Origin: an uncultured Flavobacteriales bacterium
GTDB taxonomy: Bacteria; Bacteroidota; Bacteroidia; Flavobacteriales_E; Vicingaceae
DNA: 39,534 nucleotides
Direction of reading: 5' to 3'
NCBI GenBank assembly: GCA_905479995.1
Contig: CAJQON010000057.1
Span: forward strand, 1 to 39,534
The notes beneath the pieces were generated by a model. The model did no database searches and was not told where the DNA came from. It saw nothing but the letters and a program-made list of their open reading frames with translations. The position numbers and the translations under genes are program-made. This document shows positions 1 through 7,816 of this stretch, piece by piece. Positions within the stretch are counted from its first letter, which is position 1; the number at the start of each line of letters is the position of its first letter.

Positions 1-19
1 TTACAAGGCTTTTAGTGAG

Positions 20-92
20 TGGTGCCTCCAGGAATCGAACCAGGGACACATGGATTTTCAGTCCATTGCTCTACCAACTGAGCTAAGGCACC
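20..92 (-). tRNA. tRNA-Phe (GAA)
   Basis: Read on the minus strand, the segment folds as a full 73-nt cloverleaf. The acceptor strands GGTGCCT and AGGCACC pair, the D arm reads AGCTCAGTTGGTAGAGC, the anticodon loop ACTGAAAATC carries GAA, and the T arm has GGTTCGATTCC. GAA decodes phenylalanine codons. The bases after the discriminator A are CTC, so the 3' CCA is not encoded and must be added after transcription. Confidence 0.97.
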
Positions 93-156
93 ATTCAAAT
101 GGTCGGCAAATGTAGAAATTTTTTTCATCTCTAAAAATAAATCATCATACATTTTG

Positions 157-164
157 TAGTTTTG
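157..164 (+). promoter_or_regulatory. Candidate -7 box for coaX
   Basis: TAGTTTTG matches the Bacteroidota primary-sigma -7 consensus TAnnTTTG and lies 14 bases before the coaX ATG, so the leader would be very short. No clear -33 TTG is seen at the usual distance. Confidence 0.4.
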
Positions 165-178
165 AGCATCTTTTTATC

Positions 179-901
179 ATGAACATAGTCATAGACATAG
201 GAAACACCCGAATAAAATTAGCCGTTTTTGATCAAAACGAGTTAATGTATACCGCTATAGTAGACGAACTAAACGAAGAAACTCTAATTAAACACATTGT
301 CGGCAATAATGTTAGCCAAGGCATCCTATCTTCCGTTAGCAACAATGTTGCCTTAAATGAACTGTTAAAAAAGTATAATTTTTTCCACTTTAACCATGCC
401 ACACCACTACCTTTGGCGCTTAAATATGCAACGCCCAAAACGTTAGGGTTAGATAGAATTGCTGCAGTTGTTGGAGCAAGACAGGTGGTAGCAAAAGGCA
501 ATTTGTTGGCAATAGACTTAGGAACTTGCGTTACTTATGACTTTTTAAATGACAAAAATGAGTACTTAGGAGGAGGAATTTCACCTGGATTTGAAATGCG
601 CTTTAAGGCCTTAAATAAATTTACAGGAAAACTGCCGTTGGTTAAATACAAAAAAAACAAGTTGGCCTTAATTGGTAATTCTACCGAAAACTCAATAATT
701 TCGGGAGTGTATAACGGACTTAAAAATGAAATTGAAGGATTGATAAAGCAGTATGAAGAACAATATAAAAACCTAAAAATAGTTGTTACTGGCGGAGACA
801 TAAACTTATTTGATTTAGCGCCAAAAAATCGCATCTTTGCAGACGAATTTTTAGTACTGAAAGGACTGAACGAAATTTTAATTTATAATGAGGAAGAATA
901 A
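179..901 (+). CDS. coaX: Type III pantothenate kinase
   Basis: Phosphorylates pantothenate with ATP, the first committed step of coenzyme A synthesis, in the cytosol. The 240-residue protein opens with the actin-fold phosphate loop DIGNTRIK (residues 6-13). It has the second nucleotide-binding element AIDLGTCVTYDF near residue 112, the pantothenate-binding stretch GGGISPGFEMRFKAL near 131, and VVTGGD near the C-terminus, the expected order and length for CoaX. The ATG start fits the TAGTTTTG box just upstream. Its last 14 bases overlap the next gene, so it heads an operon of envelope genes. That pairing of CoA synthesis with envelope genes is, from memory, common in Flavobacteriia. Confidence 0.95.
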   Translation: MNIVIDIGNTRIKLAVFDQNELMYTAIVDELNEETLIKHIVGNNVSQGILSSVSNNVALNELLKKYNFFHFNHATPLPLALKYATPKTLGLDRIAAVVGARQVVAKGNLLAIDLGTCVTYDFLNDKNEYLGGGISPGFEMRFKALNKFTGKLPLVKYKKNKLALIGNSTENSIISGVYNGLKNEIEGLIKQYEEQYKNLKIVVTGGDINLFDLAPKNRIFADEFLVLKGLNEILIYNEEE

Positions 902-2189
902 AGCATTTGTAGTACTTTTTTTGTTATTGATAATAAATGCTACTGCATTTTCTCAGGCTACCACCAACTCACCTTATTCTAAATATGGCTTGGGTGTATT
1001 GCGCCCTCAAACTTTTGGAACAAACTTTGCCATGGGAGGTATTGCAATAGGATTAAGATCTGAAAGGAACATTGGCTTATTGAACCCAGCAAGCTACACT
1101 GCTTTAGGAGTGACTACTTTTGATGTAGGTGTTGTAAGCAATTCACTTTGGTTAGATGATGGTACTCAAAGTCAATATCAAAGTAACCCTTATATTAGTC
1201 ATTTAGCTTTTGGCTTTCCAGTAATTAAAAACACTTGGGGAATGAGTTTTGGAGTATTGCCATACTCAGCAGTAGGATATCAGTACGATGAAGTAATTAG
1301 CGATCCAATAGCTGGAGACATTAGTTTTTATAACGAAGGAACAGGAGCAATTAACAAAGTATATTTTGGGAATGGTTTTGCCGTAAACATAGATACTACT
1401 TCTAATGTTTCTTTTGGATTTAACGGATATTTTCTTTTTGGAGCATTAAATTTCGATCAAAAAGCCATTTATGGTAATGTTGCAAATGGCCTTAATATAT
1501 GGAAAATTAAAGACATAAGTGTGGCAGATTTTGGAGCAGATGTAGGGATACAGTATCAAAAAACGTTTACCAATAGTGATGGGGAAAAAACAAGTATAGT
1601 CATTGGTGCAACGCATGGTTTAGCTGCCAATCTTAATGGAAATAGAACTGAATTGACTAGAACATTTACCGGAGACATTGATTTTGGAACAATAAAGGAT
1701 ACAGTAACTTTTATAGATGATGTAGAAAACATTAGCAAAATACCTGTTGAAACTGGTCTTGGATTTTCTATAGAAAAGAAAAGAAAATGGTTAGTTGGTT
1801 TAGACTATAAAGTGGCTAACTGGGGAAGGATTGTTAGTGATGACCCACTATATAGTTTTGTAACCAACTTTAAAGTTGCAGCTGGAGGTCAAATTATTCC
1901 AAAATATGATGGGAGAAATTACTTTCAAAGAATGGCTTACAGAGCAGGTTTTAACTACTCTTCATCTTATTTGTCAATTAATGGTACCGATTGGACAGAG
2001 TATGGCATAACATTTGGAATAGGATTACCGATTCGTAGAACTGAAAGTACTTATCCAAAATTAAACTTAGGTGTGGAGTATGGTAGTAGAGGAACAACGG
2101 ATGCAGGATTGATAAAAGAGAATTTTTTAAATTTTAATGTTGGAATAACCGTTAACGCGATTTGGTTTCAAAAAAGAAAATACGATTAG
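888..2189 (+). CDS. Outer-membrane beta-barrel protein, FadL/OmpP1-like, unnamed
   Basis: A 433-residue secreted protein. The signal peptide (hydrophobic residues 6-20) ends AFS before Gln23, a signal peptidase I site. The mature protein has alternating beta-strand character, many Gly/aromatic pairs (YSKYGLGVL, NFAMGGIAIGL, LLNPASY) and a C-terminal strand ending in aromatic/basic residues, as in FadL/OmpP1-like barrels. The early GG...NPASY pattern is typical of that superfamily, whose members move hydrophobic compounds, but no substrate can be read here. The start overlaps the end of coaX by 14 bases and the TPR gene follows after 2 bases, so it is translated within the coaX-lptC operon. 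A role in envelope assembly is inference from that context only. Confidence 0.75.
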   Translation: MRKNKAFVVLFLLLIINATAFSQATTNSPYSKYGLGVLRPQTFGTNFAMGGIAIGLRSERNIGLLNPASYTALGVTTFDVGVVSNSLWLDDGTQSQYQSNPYISHLAFGFPVIKNTWGMSFGVLPYSAVGYQYDEVISDPIAGDISFYNEGTGAINKVYFGNGFAVNIDTTSNVSFGFNGYFLFGALNFDQKAIYGNVANGLNIWKIKDISVADFGADVGIQYQKTFTNSDGEKTSIVIGATHGLAANLNGNRTELTRTFTGDIDFGTIKDTVTFIDDVENISKIPVETGLGFSIEKKRKWLVGLDYKVANWGRIVSDDPLYSFVTNFKVAAGGQIIPKYDGRNYFQRMAYRAGFNYSSSYLSINGTDWTEYGITFGIGLPIRRTESTYPKLNLGVEYGSRGTTDAGLIKENFLNFNVGITVNAIWFQKRKYD

Positions 2190-2191
2190 AT

Positions 2192-3490
2192 ATGAAAAAG
2201 ATAGCAGTAATAATAGCAGGATTAGTTGTTAGTTTAACAACTTTTGGACAAGGAAAATATGGAGCAACACCAGACGATAGTATTGCCTGTATAGAAAGTT
2301 TAATCTATAAAGATTACATGAAAAGTGATCAAAAACTAGCACTTGAATTATGGAAAGTGGCATATAAAGTCTGTCCACAATCTCAAAAAACGCTATATAT
2401 TAATGGCGTAAAGCTTTATGGAACGTTAGCAAAAGCTGCTGGTAAAGCTAAAAATACAGAACTAAAAGAGGCTTATGTAGATACCATGATGTCTATTTAT
2501 GACCAGCGAATAGAAATGTTTGGTCAAAAAGGATTTGTATTGGGTTACAAAGGCCAATCAATGTTGGTTAACCGACCAAAAGAAAAAGAGCAAATTTTTG
2601 CATTGTTAGATGAAGCTGTTAGTATTACAGGGAACAAAACTCAGTCGGGTACTTTGGTGGCTTTAATGTTTGCAACAATTAACTTAGAAAAAATTGGTAA
2701 AAAATCGAAAGATGATGTAGTTGCTATGTTTGAAAAATTAACAGCAATAACTGCAGCTAACGCAACAGGTAAATATGCTGAAAAATACACTAAAGCAGAA
2801 GATAAGATTAATAACGTAGTTGGGCCTTACATGACTTGTGAAATATTAATTCCATTGTCTGAAAAGAATTATGAAGCCAACAAAGAAAATGTAGATTGGT
2901 TAAGAAAAACAACCAAGTTATTAAAGGTAAAAAAATGTTACGAATCTGAAATATTCTCTAAAGTAGCAGAAGCTTATTTTAAATTAGAACCATCTGCATC
3001 AGCAGCAGAAGGAATGGGGAATTTATTTTTAGGGAAAAAAGATTATAGCAGAGCAATAGAGTTTTTCAAAAAAGCATTGGAAATGGCTGAAACAGATGAG
3101 GAAAAAGCAGCTTACTGTATGAGTATAGCTAAAACTTACCTTTATTCTAAAAGCTATTCTTCTGTAAGAACTTATGCTAAAAAAGCCTTAGGATTTAAAA
3201 GCGGAATGGGAGATGCTTATATGTTAATAGGTGATGCGTATATGTATAGCGCTTCTAGTTGTGACGATAAAAAATTAGGAAGATATGGAGCTTACTGGGC
3301 AGCAGTTGATAAGTACCAAAAAGCAAAGTCAGTAGATGCTACAGTTGCGAATGATGCCAATAAAAAAATTGCAAAAGCTTCTGCAAATTATCCAGAAACA
3401 CAAGATTTGTTCTTTTACAATAAAAAGGCTGGAGATTCATACGTAGTAGCTTGTTGGATTAACGAAACTACTTCGGTAAGATCGAAATAA
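2192..3490 (+). CDS. Secreted tetratricopeptide-repeat protein
   Basis: 432 residues from the ATG at 2192. A TTG ten codons upstream would add charged residues before the signal peptide and is less likely. The signal peptide ends TTFG before Gln20. The body is alpha-helical and Lys/Ala-rich, with clear TPR units in the C-terminal half (AAEGMGNLFLGKKDYSRAIE near residue 270, then KAAYCMSIAKTYLYSKSYSS). This implies a periplasmic protein-protein scaffold. Its stop codon overlaps the lptC ATG in TAATG. The place between an outer-membrane barrel and lptC suggests a part in envelope assembly; partner and mechanism are unknown. Confidence 0.8.
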   Translation: MKKIAVIIAGLVVSLTTFGQGKYGATPDDSIACIESLIYKDYMKSDQKLALELWKVAYKVCPQSQKTLYINGVKLYGTLAKAAGKAKNTELKEAYVDTMMSIYDQRIEMFGQKGFVLGYKGQSMLVNRPKEKEQIFALLDEAVSITGNKTQSGTLVALMFATINLEKIGKKSKDDVVAMFEKLTAITAANATGKYAEKYTKAEDKINNVVGPYMTCEILIPLSEKNYEANKENVDWLRKTTKLLKVKKCYESEIFSKVAEAYFKLEPSASAAEGMGNLFLGKKDYSRAIEFFKKALEMAETDEEKAAYCMSIAKTYLYSKSYSSVRTYAKKALGFKSGMGDAYMLIGDAYMYSASSCDDKKLGRYGAYWAAVDKYQKAKSVDATVANDANKKIAKASANYPETQDLFFYNKKAGDSYVVACWINETTSVRSK

Positions 3491-4080
3491 TGACTTTAAA
3501 TAAGTTTCCTTATAACTGGTTAAAATGTGTCCCGATACTAATAGTATTCGGGATACTTTTTTCTTGTGAAAATGATGTTAAAGAAGTAAATGCTTTAATG
3601 AATGGGAAAAATGAACCTGTAAGTAAAGGTAAAAATGTTGAGTTTGTTTACTCAGAAAAGTCGGATGTAAAAATAAAAATTACTGCGCCACTAATGGAAG
3701 AGTTTGGTGCTGATGCCAGTAGGTATATAGAAATGAGTGAAGGTGTAAAGGTGTTGTTTTATGATTCTTTACTAAATATATCTTCTACCTTAACAGCTAA
3801 CTATGCTATACATAGAGCTGGCGATAGAATAATGGAGGCTAAAGATGATGTGGTAGTGGTAAATGATAAAGGAGAAATGCTAAACACCGATCACCTGATT
3901 TGGAATGAAGACTCAGCTAAAATTTATTGCAATGAGCAAGTAAAAATTACCACAGAAAATCAAATGATTATGGGTAAAGGAATGGTGGCTAATCAGGATT
4001 TTACCGATTGGAAAATATTTAAAATTACTGGAATTATTAACGTTGAAGAAGAGGAAGATAGCTCTTCGGTAAAGAATTAG
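3490..4080 (+). CDS. lptC: LPS export ABC transporter periplasmic protein LptC-like lipoprotein
   Basis: A 196-residue lipoprotein. The hydrophobic segment from residue 13 ends in the lipobox FGILFSC, giving Cys26 as the lipid anchor. The rest is a single beta-rich domain of OstA/LptC type with the characteristic alternation (EFVYSEKSDVKIKITAPLME, then LTANYAI, DHLIWNEDSAKIYCNEQVKI, MIMGKGMVANQDFTDWKI), the N-x-D-x-T-W-type hallmark of LptC/YrbK. In the Lpt machine LptC takes LPS from LptBFG and hands it to the periplasmic bridge. A lipid anchor instead of a membrane helix is usual in Bacteroidota. It starts in the stop codon of the TPR gene. Bases 3527-3562, inside the signal-peptide codons, form a terminator-like hairpin. 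Confidence 0.85.
   Translation: MTLNKFPYNWLKCVPILIVFGILFSCENDVKEVNALMNGKNEPVSKGKNVEFVYSEKSDVKIKITAPLMEEFGADASRYIEMSEGVKVLFYDSLLNISSTLTANYAIHRAGDRIMEAKDDVVVVNDKGEMLNTDHLIWNEDSAKIYCNEQVKITTENQMIMGKGMVANQDFTDWKIFKITGIINVEEEEDSSSVKN
3527..3562 (+). promoter_or_regulatory. Terminator-like hairpin inside lptC
   Basis: GTGTCCCGATACT (3527-3539) pairs with AGTATTCGGGATAC (3543-3556) to give 13 pairs including one G-U, one bulged T (3547) and the triloop AAT. Six T follow at 3557-3562. This has the form of an intrinsic terminator but lies 37 bases into the lptC reading frame, encoding part of the lipoprotein signal peptide. Whether it terminates transcription is unknown; translating ribosomes would disrupt it. 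Confidence 0.6.
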
Positions 4081-4084
4081 AATT

Positions 4085-4279
4085 ATGCTTAAAGTAGTAA
4101 AGATTTTACAAATGATGTGGCTTATTATTGCAATTGTTGCTTTTATAATGGCTACCTATAATTTAATTTTTTCTGAGATGAGAGACGCGTTGTTTTTCTA
4201 TTTCTTTGCTGGATTTGCACTGTTGCTTTTTTACATTAGAAAAAGACAATTGAAACGCTTAAAAAATATGTCGAAATAA
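4085..4279 (+). CDS. Small two-helix inner-membrane protein, unknown function
   Basis: A 64-residue protein not recognised as a named family. It has two hydrophobic helices (about residues 9-29 and 34-50) joined by a short loop with SEMRD, and a strongly basic tail (RKRQLKRLKNMSK) that should stay in the cytoplasm. It starts 4 bases after lptC and ends 36 bases before the CNNM/CorC gene, in the same direction, which argues that it is a real gene of the operon. Function cannot be inferred beyond membrane location. Confidence 0.7.
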   Translation: MLKVVKILQMMWLIIAIVAFIMATYNLIFSEMRDALFFYFFAGFALLLFYIRKRQLKRLKNMSK

Positions 4280-4315
4280 TCTAGTACTTTTAAGTCAAGG
4301 ATTTATAATCATTAA

Positions 4316-5584
4316 ATGACATCGCTTTATTGGATTTTCTTATTAGTTGCCATGCTGGCTTCCGCTCTTTTTTCGGGGTTGGAAATAGCCTTTATTTCTG
4401 CCAACAAACTAAAAATAGAACTAGATACTCAAAAGGGTAACATTACCACCAAAATTTTATCGGCCTTTTTAAAAAAACCTGCCAAATTTATTGGAGCAAT
4501 GTTGTTGGGCAATAATGTTGCCTTGGTAATATACAGTATTTTAATGGCAAAGTTTTTAGAGCCTTTAATTCTAAACAATATAGCCGACAATGAGCTGGTA
4601 ATGCTCTTAATTCAAACGCTAATTTCTACAGTGTTGGTGTTGTTTTTTGCTGAGTTTTTGCCCAAAGCCTTATTTAGAATAAACCCTAATAAGGTATTAA
4701 CTATAGCAGCAATTCCAGCCGCGATTGTTTACTTTTTACTCTTTCCTTTTACGTGGTTTACCGTAGGTATTTCTAACCTTATTTTAAGGCTGTTTAAAGT
4801 AGACACTTCTGAAAGTGACTTGGCATTTTCTAAAATAGATTTAGAAGATTTTGTTGCAAACATTCAGGAACATCAAGAAACCAATGAAGAAGTTGATTCT
4901 GAAATACAAATTTTTAAAAATGCATTGGGCTTTTCGGAGGTAAAAGTAAGAGAGTGCATGGTGCCGCGAACAGAAATAGAAGCCATAGAAATTGAACGGC
5001 CAATTGAGGAGTTGCGAAAACGATTTATCGAAACAGGAATGTCTAAAATATTAATTTACAGAGACTCTATCGATAATATTATAGGTTACGCTCATTCAAA
5101 AGAGATGTTTAAAAAGCCAACATCTATAAAAGCTATTTTATTGCCAGTATCAATTGTTCCTGAAGTTATGACGGCCAATGAGTTGCTTAAAAAAACCATA
5201 AAAGAACGAAGAAGTATTGCTGTTGTAGTAGATGAGTTTGGAGGAACCTCAGGTATTTTAACTACAGAAGATGTAATAGAGGAAATTTTTGGTGAGATTG
5301 AAGATGAACATGACAAAGAAGATTGGATTGAAAAGAAAAGGGATGATTTTAATTACCAGTTTTCTGCAAGGGTAGAAATAGATTACATTAACGATAAGTT
5401 TAAAATTGATTTACCAGAATCTGATGAATATGAAACTCTTGGAGGGTTAATTATTAACGTAAATGAGAGTATACCTGAGGTTGGGGAAGTGATTGCTATC
5501 CCAAAATTTGTTTTTACGATTAATCAGGTTAGTGAAAACAAGATAGATTTAATCTCTATTCAGATTGTAAACTTGGAGGATTAG
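4316..5584 (+). CDS. CNNM/CorC (HlyC/CorC) family membrane protein with CBS pair
   Basis: 422 residues in the usual three parts: an N-terminal CNNM (DUF21) membrane domain of about four helices (residues 1-155, including SALFSGLEIAFISANK), a CBS-domain pair at about 205-325 (VRECMVPRTEIEAI starts the first, AVVVDEFGGTSGILTTEDV closes the second), and a C-terminal CorC/transporter-associated domain (YETLGGLIINV near 375). CNNM proteins are linked to Mg2+ efflux; the CBS pair binds adenine nucleotides. The gliding protein GldE has the same architecture, but GldE usually sits near gldD and ssb, absent here, so I do not use that name. A run KRRDDF near 340 links the domains. Confidence 0.88.
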   Translation: MTSLYWIFLLVAMLASALFSGLEIAFISANKLKIELDTQKGNITTKILSAFLKKPAKFIGAMLLGNNVALVIYSILMAKFLEPLILNNIADNELVMLLIQTLISTVLVLFFAEFLPKALFRINPNKVLTIAAIPAAIVYFLLFPFTWFTVGISNLILRLFKVDTSESDLAFSKIDLEDFVANIQEHQETNEEVDSEIQIFKNALGFSEVKVRECMVPRTEIEAIEIERPIEELRKRFIETGMSKILIYRDSIDNIIGYAHSKEMFKKPTSIKAILLPVSIVPEVMTANELLKKTIKERRSIAVVVDEFGGTSGILTTEDVIEEIFGEIEDEHDKEDWIEKKRDDFNYQFSARVEIDYINDKFKIDLPESDEYETLGGLIINVNESIPEVGEVIAIPKFVFTINQVSENKIDLISIQIVNLED

Positions 5585-5677
5585 AGTTTCCCTTGAAATC
5601 CTTATTATAATTATTGCTTAACCTTTTTTAAATCGGATGACAATTCGTATATTCGCAACCCAAAATATTTTGAAGAT

Positions 5678-7762
5678 ATGGCAGTTATAGGAAAAATTAG
5701 AGAAAAATCAACCTTAGTATTAATTATTGTAGGTGTTGCAATGCTTGCATTTTTATTGCCAAGTGATGGAATTGTAAACCTTTTTGGAGGCGGAGCAGAC
5801 AATAGTATAGGAGAAATAGGTGGGTCTGAAATAACAGGCCAAGAATTTAACCAACGTTTAGATGCAGCAATTGCCGTATGGGAAAATCAAAATAGAACTT
5901 CTGCTCCTAATGAAGTAAGAGATCAATATAAAGAGCAGGTTTGGAATGAAATTATTAGAGAAGTTGTATTGGAAAGCCAATTCAATGAACTAGGTATAGC
6001 AGTTACTGGTGGTGAACTATATGAAATGGTTCAAGGTAGTGATGCACATCCACAAGTAAAACAAATCCCTATCTTTTTAGATGAATCTGGAGCTTTTAGC
6101 CCAGCATTGGTAAGACAGTTTTTAAATAACTTAGAAACAATGCCACCAGAAAGTAAAAACCAATGGTTAATGCTAGAGGATGGATTAGAAGAAGAAAGAA
6201 GAGCAACGAAGTACAATAACTTATTAACGAAAGGAATGTATGCTACATTAAGTGTTCAGAAAAGAGCATACAATGAGCAAAACGAACAACGAAATATTAA
6301 GTTTGTTGCAAAACGTTATGTATCGGTTAATGACAGTACTGTTCAAATTTCTGATGAAGAATTAAAAGCGTATTACAATGAGCACAAACATGAGTTTAAG
6401 CAAGATGAATCAAGAGACATTGAATATGTTAAATTTAATGTAGAACCTTCTGAAGCTGATATTGCTGAGTCCAAAGCTTGGATGGAAGAAACAGCATTAG
6501 ATTTTAAAGAAACAGATGATGATTCTTCATTTGTAGTATATAACTCTGAAATTCCTTTAGATGAAGGATTTTATAGCGCAAATCAAATGCCTTCAGGATT
6601 AGATTCTTCAGCATTTTATGCAGAAACAGGAACCGTATTTCCAGTTTATGAAGAAGCAGGATCATTTGTAGTAGCAAAGCTTTCTAAAGTACGAATGGTA
6701 CCAGATTCTGTTAAAGCACGTCATATCTTATTAAAATCTACTCAACAACCAAGCGATACGTTGTTAATGGGAAAAATGGATAGCCTTAAAACAGTAATTG
6801 AAAACGGTGGAAATTTTGCAGCAATTGCAAAAGAAACATCAGAAGATGTAATGTCGGCTATTGAAGGTGGAGACCTAGGGTGGTTTAAAGAAGGTTCAAT
6901 GGTTCCATCTTTTAATGACGCCTGTTTTTATGGTAATGCTGGAGACTTGGTAATTGTAACTTCTCGATTTGGAGTACATTTAATTGAAGTTCAAAAGCAA
7001 GCAGCAAAATCTAGAAAAGTTCAATTGGCTTTAGTTTCAAGAAAAATTAATCCTAGTAATGAAACATTTGATGAGATATTTGCAGCAGCAAGTTCATTTA
7101 GAACAAACAATGCTACATCAGAAGCCTTTGAAACAGCAACTCAAACTGAAGAATTTACAAAAAACATTGCCGCTGAGGTAAAAGTTGGAGATAAAGATAT
7201 TGCTGGAATGGCAGCAGTTAGAGAAGTGGTGCGTTGGGCATACAGCGGAAATAAAGGAGATGTTTCTGAGCCTATGCAGTTTGTAAATACGTTTATTGTA
7301 GCACACCTATCTGAAGTAAGAGAAGAAGGTTTTGCTACATTGGATCAAGTTCAAATTCAAATTGAATTAGGAGCTAAAAAGAAAAAGAAAGCAGCTATGT
7401 TTATGGAAGAAATGAATGGTGTTGCTAACTTAGATGAATTGGCTGGTAAAATTGGTTCAACCGTAGAAAATGCAAACAATGTAAATTTTGCAGCTTATGC
7501 AATTACTGGAATGGGACAAGAGTTAAGAGTTAGCGGAATTGCTTCTACTTTAAAACAAGGTGAGGTAAGTAAGCCAATAGAAGGACAAACTGGAGTTTTT
7601 GTTATTGAGGTTGCTGCAGTAACTCCTGCCTCAGCCGAAAATGTAGATTATACTGCTGTTAAAGCACAACTTATGCAAGGCTACCAAGGTAGTACAGGTC
7701 AGCTTTTAGAAGCGCTTAAAGAAAGTTATGGAGTTGTTGACAAACGATATAAATTTTATTAA
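5678..7762 (+). CDS. PpiD/SurA-like periplasmic peptidyl-prolyl isomerase
   Basis: A 694-residue membrane-anchored chaperone for proteins crossing the periplasm. A single N-terminal helix (LVLIIVGVAMLAFLLP, about residues 13-30) anchors it. A SurA_N-like helical domain follows (about 45-220). A parvulin PPIC domain spans about 345-445, with VKARHILLK at its start and GGDLGWFKEG and FGVHLIEVQ in the core. The C-terminal part repeats degenerate parvulin-like elements (RVSGIASTLKQGEVSKPIEG), as in PpiD. It closes the coaX-lptC operon and has a strong terminator after it. The gap from the CNNM gene is 93 bases, with an imperfect -7 box (TATATTCG at 5648), so it may also have its own promoter. Confidence 0.9.
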   Translation: MAVIGKIREKSTLVLIIVGVAMLAFLLPSDGIVNLFGGGADNSIGEIGGSEITGQEFNQRLDAAIAVWENQNRTSAPNEVRDQYKEQVWNEIIREVVLESQFNELGIAVTGGELYEMVQGSDAHPQVKQIPIFLDESGAFSPALVRQFLNNLETMPPESKNQWLMLEDGLEEERRATKYNNLLTKGMYATLSVQKRAYNEQNEQRNIKFVAKRYVSVNDSTVQISDEELKAYYNEHKHEFKQDESRDIEYVKFNVEPSEADIAESKAWMEETALDFKETDDDSSFVVYNSEIPLDEGFYSANQMPSGLDSSAFYAETGTVFPVYEEAGSFVVAKLSKVRMVPDSVKARHILLKSTQQPSDTLLMGKMDSLKTVIENGGNFAAIAKETSEDVMSAIEGGDLGWFKEGSMVPSFNDACFYGNAGDLVIVTSRFGVHLIEVQKQAAKSRKVQLALVSRKINPSNETFDEIFAAASSFRTNNATSEAFETATQTEEFTKNIAAEVKVGDKDIAGMAAVREVVRWAYSGNKGDVSEPMQFVNTFIVAHLSEVREEGFATLDQVQIQIELGAKKKKKAAMFMEEMNGVANLDELAGKIGSTVENANNVNFAAYAITGMGQELRVSGIASTLKQGEVSKPIEGQTGVFVIEVAAVTPASAENVDYTAVKAQLMQGYQGSTGQLLEALKESYGVVDKRYKFY

Positions 7763-7770
7763 TAGATATT

Positions 7771-7798
7771 AAGCCTCGCATTTGCGAGGCTTTTTTTT
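7771..7798 (+). terminator. Intrinsic terminator after the PpiD-like gene
   Basis: AGCCTCGCA and TGCGAGGCT form a GC-rich stem with a tight loop, followed by eight T. It lies 9 bases past the stop codon and separates the envelope operon from the fumarase gene. Confidence 0.92.
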
Positions 7799-7816
7799 GC
7801 CTAAAAAATCAAAACA

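Noticed and set aside
2162-2191. Upstream TTG start of the TPR gene
   Set aside because: It would add ten mainly charged residues before a good signal peptide; the ATG at 2192 gives a normal signal peptide and avoids extra overlap.
4316-5584. Gliding motility protein GldE
   Set aside because: Same domain layout, but the expected neighbours of gldE (gldD, ssb) are absent and the locus is the lptC operon.
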